Notes under the pieces: model-generated
What the model was told of the DNA's origin: nothing
The model's input: the letters and a program-made list of their open reading frames with translations, nothing else
Databases searched by the model: none
In this document: piece by piece, positions 14,078-15,104 of the stretch
Layout: each line of letters starts with the position of its first letter
How positions within the stretch are numbered: position 1 is the stretch's first letter
Source: DAOMFM01 sp035429825
GTDB lineage: Bacteria > Acidobacteriota > Blastocatellia > UBA7656 > JADIYM01
Assembly (NCBI GenBank): GCA_044224215.1
Contig: JBGAKX010000108.1
Span: 1 to 15,104 of the forward strand
Length of the DNA stretch: 15,104 bases
Reading direction: 5' to 3'
Position numbers and translations under genes: made by a program

Positions 14078-14617
14078 CTACTGCTGCCGACCCCCTGAGC
14101 CGCCCTTCGCGTGGATGAGCAGCTCATCGACGGACCACTGATCATAGGCATCGGCGCCGTACTTCACCGCGTTGATCCGTCCGGACGGCGCGATCAGGAA
14201 GTCCGCAGGGAGTCCCAGAGGGCCTCCGGAAAGCCGCAGGCCGAAATGACCGTGCGCCATCCCGCGCACTCCGGCCCCGAGGGCCTTGAGGCTCATGAAG
14301 CCGAGCGAGGTTTCGACCCCGAACTCCTTATAATGCACCTTCTTCGGATCGCCGACCATCAAGAAAGGAACATCCTGCTGGTACGAGCGGATCGATTTCG
14401 GCGAGGAATGAAACACGATCACCTCCTTGATGCCGGCTGCATCGATCTCCCTCGCGCGCTTTCTGAATTCGGCGATGTGCGTGTTGCAGATCGGGCAATC
14501 AACGAAGCGCCGGAATTGTAGATGGATGAGGAGCTTCGGATCGGGGAGCTCTATGGCCTCCCCTCCCACGCCTTCCATCACCCTCGTCGGCAGCATGTCA
14601 CCTAACTTGAACTTCAT
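14078..14617 (-). CDS. Peroxiredoxin-like (AhpC/TSA_2-type) protein
   Basis: A 179-residue cytoplasmic protein; no signal peptide. It shows the order of the peroxiredoxin-like family: HLQFRRFVDCPICNTHIAEF at residues ~32-51 with a Cys-Pro-Ile-Cys pair, GIKEVIVFHSSPKSIRSYQQ, DVPFLMVGDPKKVHYKEFGV, then GGPLGLPADFLIAPSGRINA and QWSVDELL near the end. Members have a thioredoxin fold and are thought to reduce peroxides or act as thiol oxidoreductases; the CxxC here replaces the TxxC of classical peroxiredoxins. GGAG five bases before the ATG supports the start. It is the first gene of a two-gene operon and is divergent from a TetR gene, a common arrangement for this family. Confidence 0.9.
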   Translation of the reverse strand: MKFKLGDMLPTRVMEGVGGEAIELPDPKLLIHLQFRRFVDCPICNTHIAEFRKRAREIDAAGIKEVIVFHSSPKSIRSYQQDVPFLMVGDPKKVHYKEFGVETSLGFMSLKALGAGVRGMAHGHFGLRLSGGPLGLPADFLIAPSGRINAVKYGADAYDQWSVDELLIHAKGGSGGRQQ

Positions 14618-14627
14618 AGGATCTCCG

Positions 14628-14651
14628 TATCTGTAGCATTTACTACAGATA
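14628..14651. promoter_or_regulatory. Palindromic operator between TetR and peroxiredoxin genes
   Basis: TATCTGTAG (14628-14636) and CTACAGATA (14643-14651) are perfect 9-bp inverted repeats around a 6-base centre. TetR-family dimers bind such palindromes next to the gene for the regulator. The right arm overlaps the -10 region of the peroxiredoxin promoter, and the left arm lies 11 bases before its ATG. Another CTACA occurs at 14695-14699, nearer the TetR start. Confidence 0.7.
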
Positions 14652-14675
14652 ATTCTACTTCGGGATCGGAGTCAA
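14647..14675 (-). promoter_or_regulatory. Peroxiredoxin operon promoter
   Basis: On the minus strand TTGACT (14670-14675) is a good -35 box. Seventeen bases later TTATCT (14647-14652) or TATCTG (spacing 18) serves as a weak -10, inside the right arm of the palindrome. Repressor binding there would block RNA polymerase. Confidence 0.5.
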
Positions 14676-14735
14676 GTGAAATCTTTATCGACTGCTACAA
14701 AATCGGTATGCTTGGATCACAAGTGGGATTGAGAC

Positions 14736-15104
14736 ATGGCGAGAGCCTTAGAATTCGACAACGGTAAGGCGATCGACAAGGCCACCCGGATCTTCTGGAG
14801 GAAGGGGTACTCGGGAGCCTCCCTGCGCGACCTGCTCAAGGGCATGGGGATCGGAGAAGGGTCATTCCATCACACCCTGAAAAGCAGGAAACAGCTCTAT
14901 CTTGAATGCCTCAAGCACTACGACGACATTGTTGGCCGGCGCCGATCCACGGCATTGTTCTCTCCGGCTTCCGCTAAGGAAGGTGTTCGTGGTCTCTTCA
15001 GGACCATACTCGACGGTCTCGACGATCCACGGAACCCGCGCGTTTGCCTCGTTTCCCGCTGCGTGTCTTCGGAGCTTCTCGCTGCGAGTGACCTGAGAAA
15101 GCTC
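14736..15104 (+). CDS. TetR/AcrR-family transcriptional regulator, 3'-truncated by window edge
   Basis: 123 codons are visible from ATG 14736 to the last base with no stop, so the gene continues outside the window. The N-terminal helix-turn-helix is typical of TetR: ALEFDNGKAIDKATRIFWRK, GYSGASLRDLLKGMGIGEGS, FHHTLKSRKQLYLECLKHYD (residues ~5-65). The ligand domain begins with VRGLFRTILDGL and NPRVCLVSRCVSSELLA, the region that in related regulators often reads GCLL-x-N and holds a ligand- or redox-sensing Cys. It probably represses the peroxiredoxin operon and itself through the palindrome at 14628-14651. The ribosome site before the ATG is weak (GTGGGAT). Two Cys residues in the visible ligand domain would allow thiol-based sensing; this is inference. 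Confidence 0.9.
   Translation, partial: MARALEFDNGKAIDKATRIFWRKGYSGASLRDLLKGMGIGEGSFHHTLKSRKQLYLECLKHYDDIVGRRRSTALFSPASAKEGVRGLFRTILDGLDDPRNPRVCLVSRCVSSELLAASDLRKL

Overview
This is a GC-rich bacterial window of 15.1 kb carrying mostly secreted proteins with few close functional links between them. The protein families (TPR repeats, a secreted thioredoxin, a TIMP-like NTR domain fused to carboxypeptidase-regulatory-like domains, a DUF1565-type beta-helix with PKD domain, a large FG-GAP/VCBS propeller protein), the frequent GTG/TTG starts and the Sec signal peptides suggest a Gram-negative soil or sediment bacterium, for example Acidobacteriota, Gemmatimonadota, Myxococcota or an environmental gammaproteobacterium. 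The phylum cannot be fixed from sequence reading alone. No rRNA, tRNA, CRISPR array, integrase or transposase was seen.

Layout. Positions 1-5223 hold a TPR protein cut by the left edge (+), an exported LolA/DUF4412-like protein (-), a secreted NTR/carboxypeptidase-regulatory-like protein (+) and a secreted thioredoxin-TPR protein (-). Positions 5396-6156 hold a MazEF toxin-antitoxin module with an AbrB-type antitoxin and a palindromic operator over its promoter. Positions 6144-6692 look like a damaged mini-operon on the minus strand: the C-terminal remnant of a nucleotidyltransferase-like gene, translationally coupled (GTGA) to a small helical protein, cut off exactly at a REP-like palindrome. 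Positions 6693-12529 hold two large exported proteins on the plus strand, a beta-helix/PKD protein and a propeller protein with five 49-residue C-terminal repeats, with a small exported ORF of doubtful integrity between them. Positions 12616-13353 hold a second MazF module, on the minus strand, with a ribbon-helix-helix antitoxin and its own perfect operator. Positions 13545-15104 hold a TetR regulator (+, cut by the right edge) divergent from a two-gene operon of a peroxiredoxin-like protein and a small exported protein. A 24-bp palindrome lies in the shared promoter region.

How the genes work together. Three local regulatory units can be read: mazEF-1 (autorepressed through TGTATA-N10-TATACA), mazEF-2 (autorepressed through TATGGCAA-N5-TTGCCATA) and the TetR/peroxiredoxin divergon. 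The two MazF modules use unrelated antitoxin folds. The strongest unexplained signal is a diverged 89-nt repeat, about 71% identical without gaps, at 6728-6816 and 12616-12704. Its mismatches show no codon periodicity, and its two copies lie about 5.9 kb apart around the pair of large secreted-protein genes. The large propeller gene also appears to use a rare CTG start codon. I see no convincing entirely new defence or biosynthetic system. The most promising leads are the 89-nt repeat, the palindrome-truncated nucleotidyltransferase operon and the exported protein paired with the peroxiredoxin.
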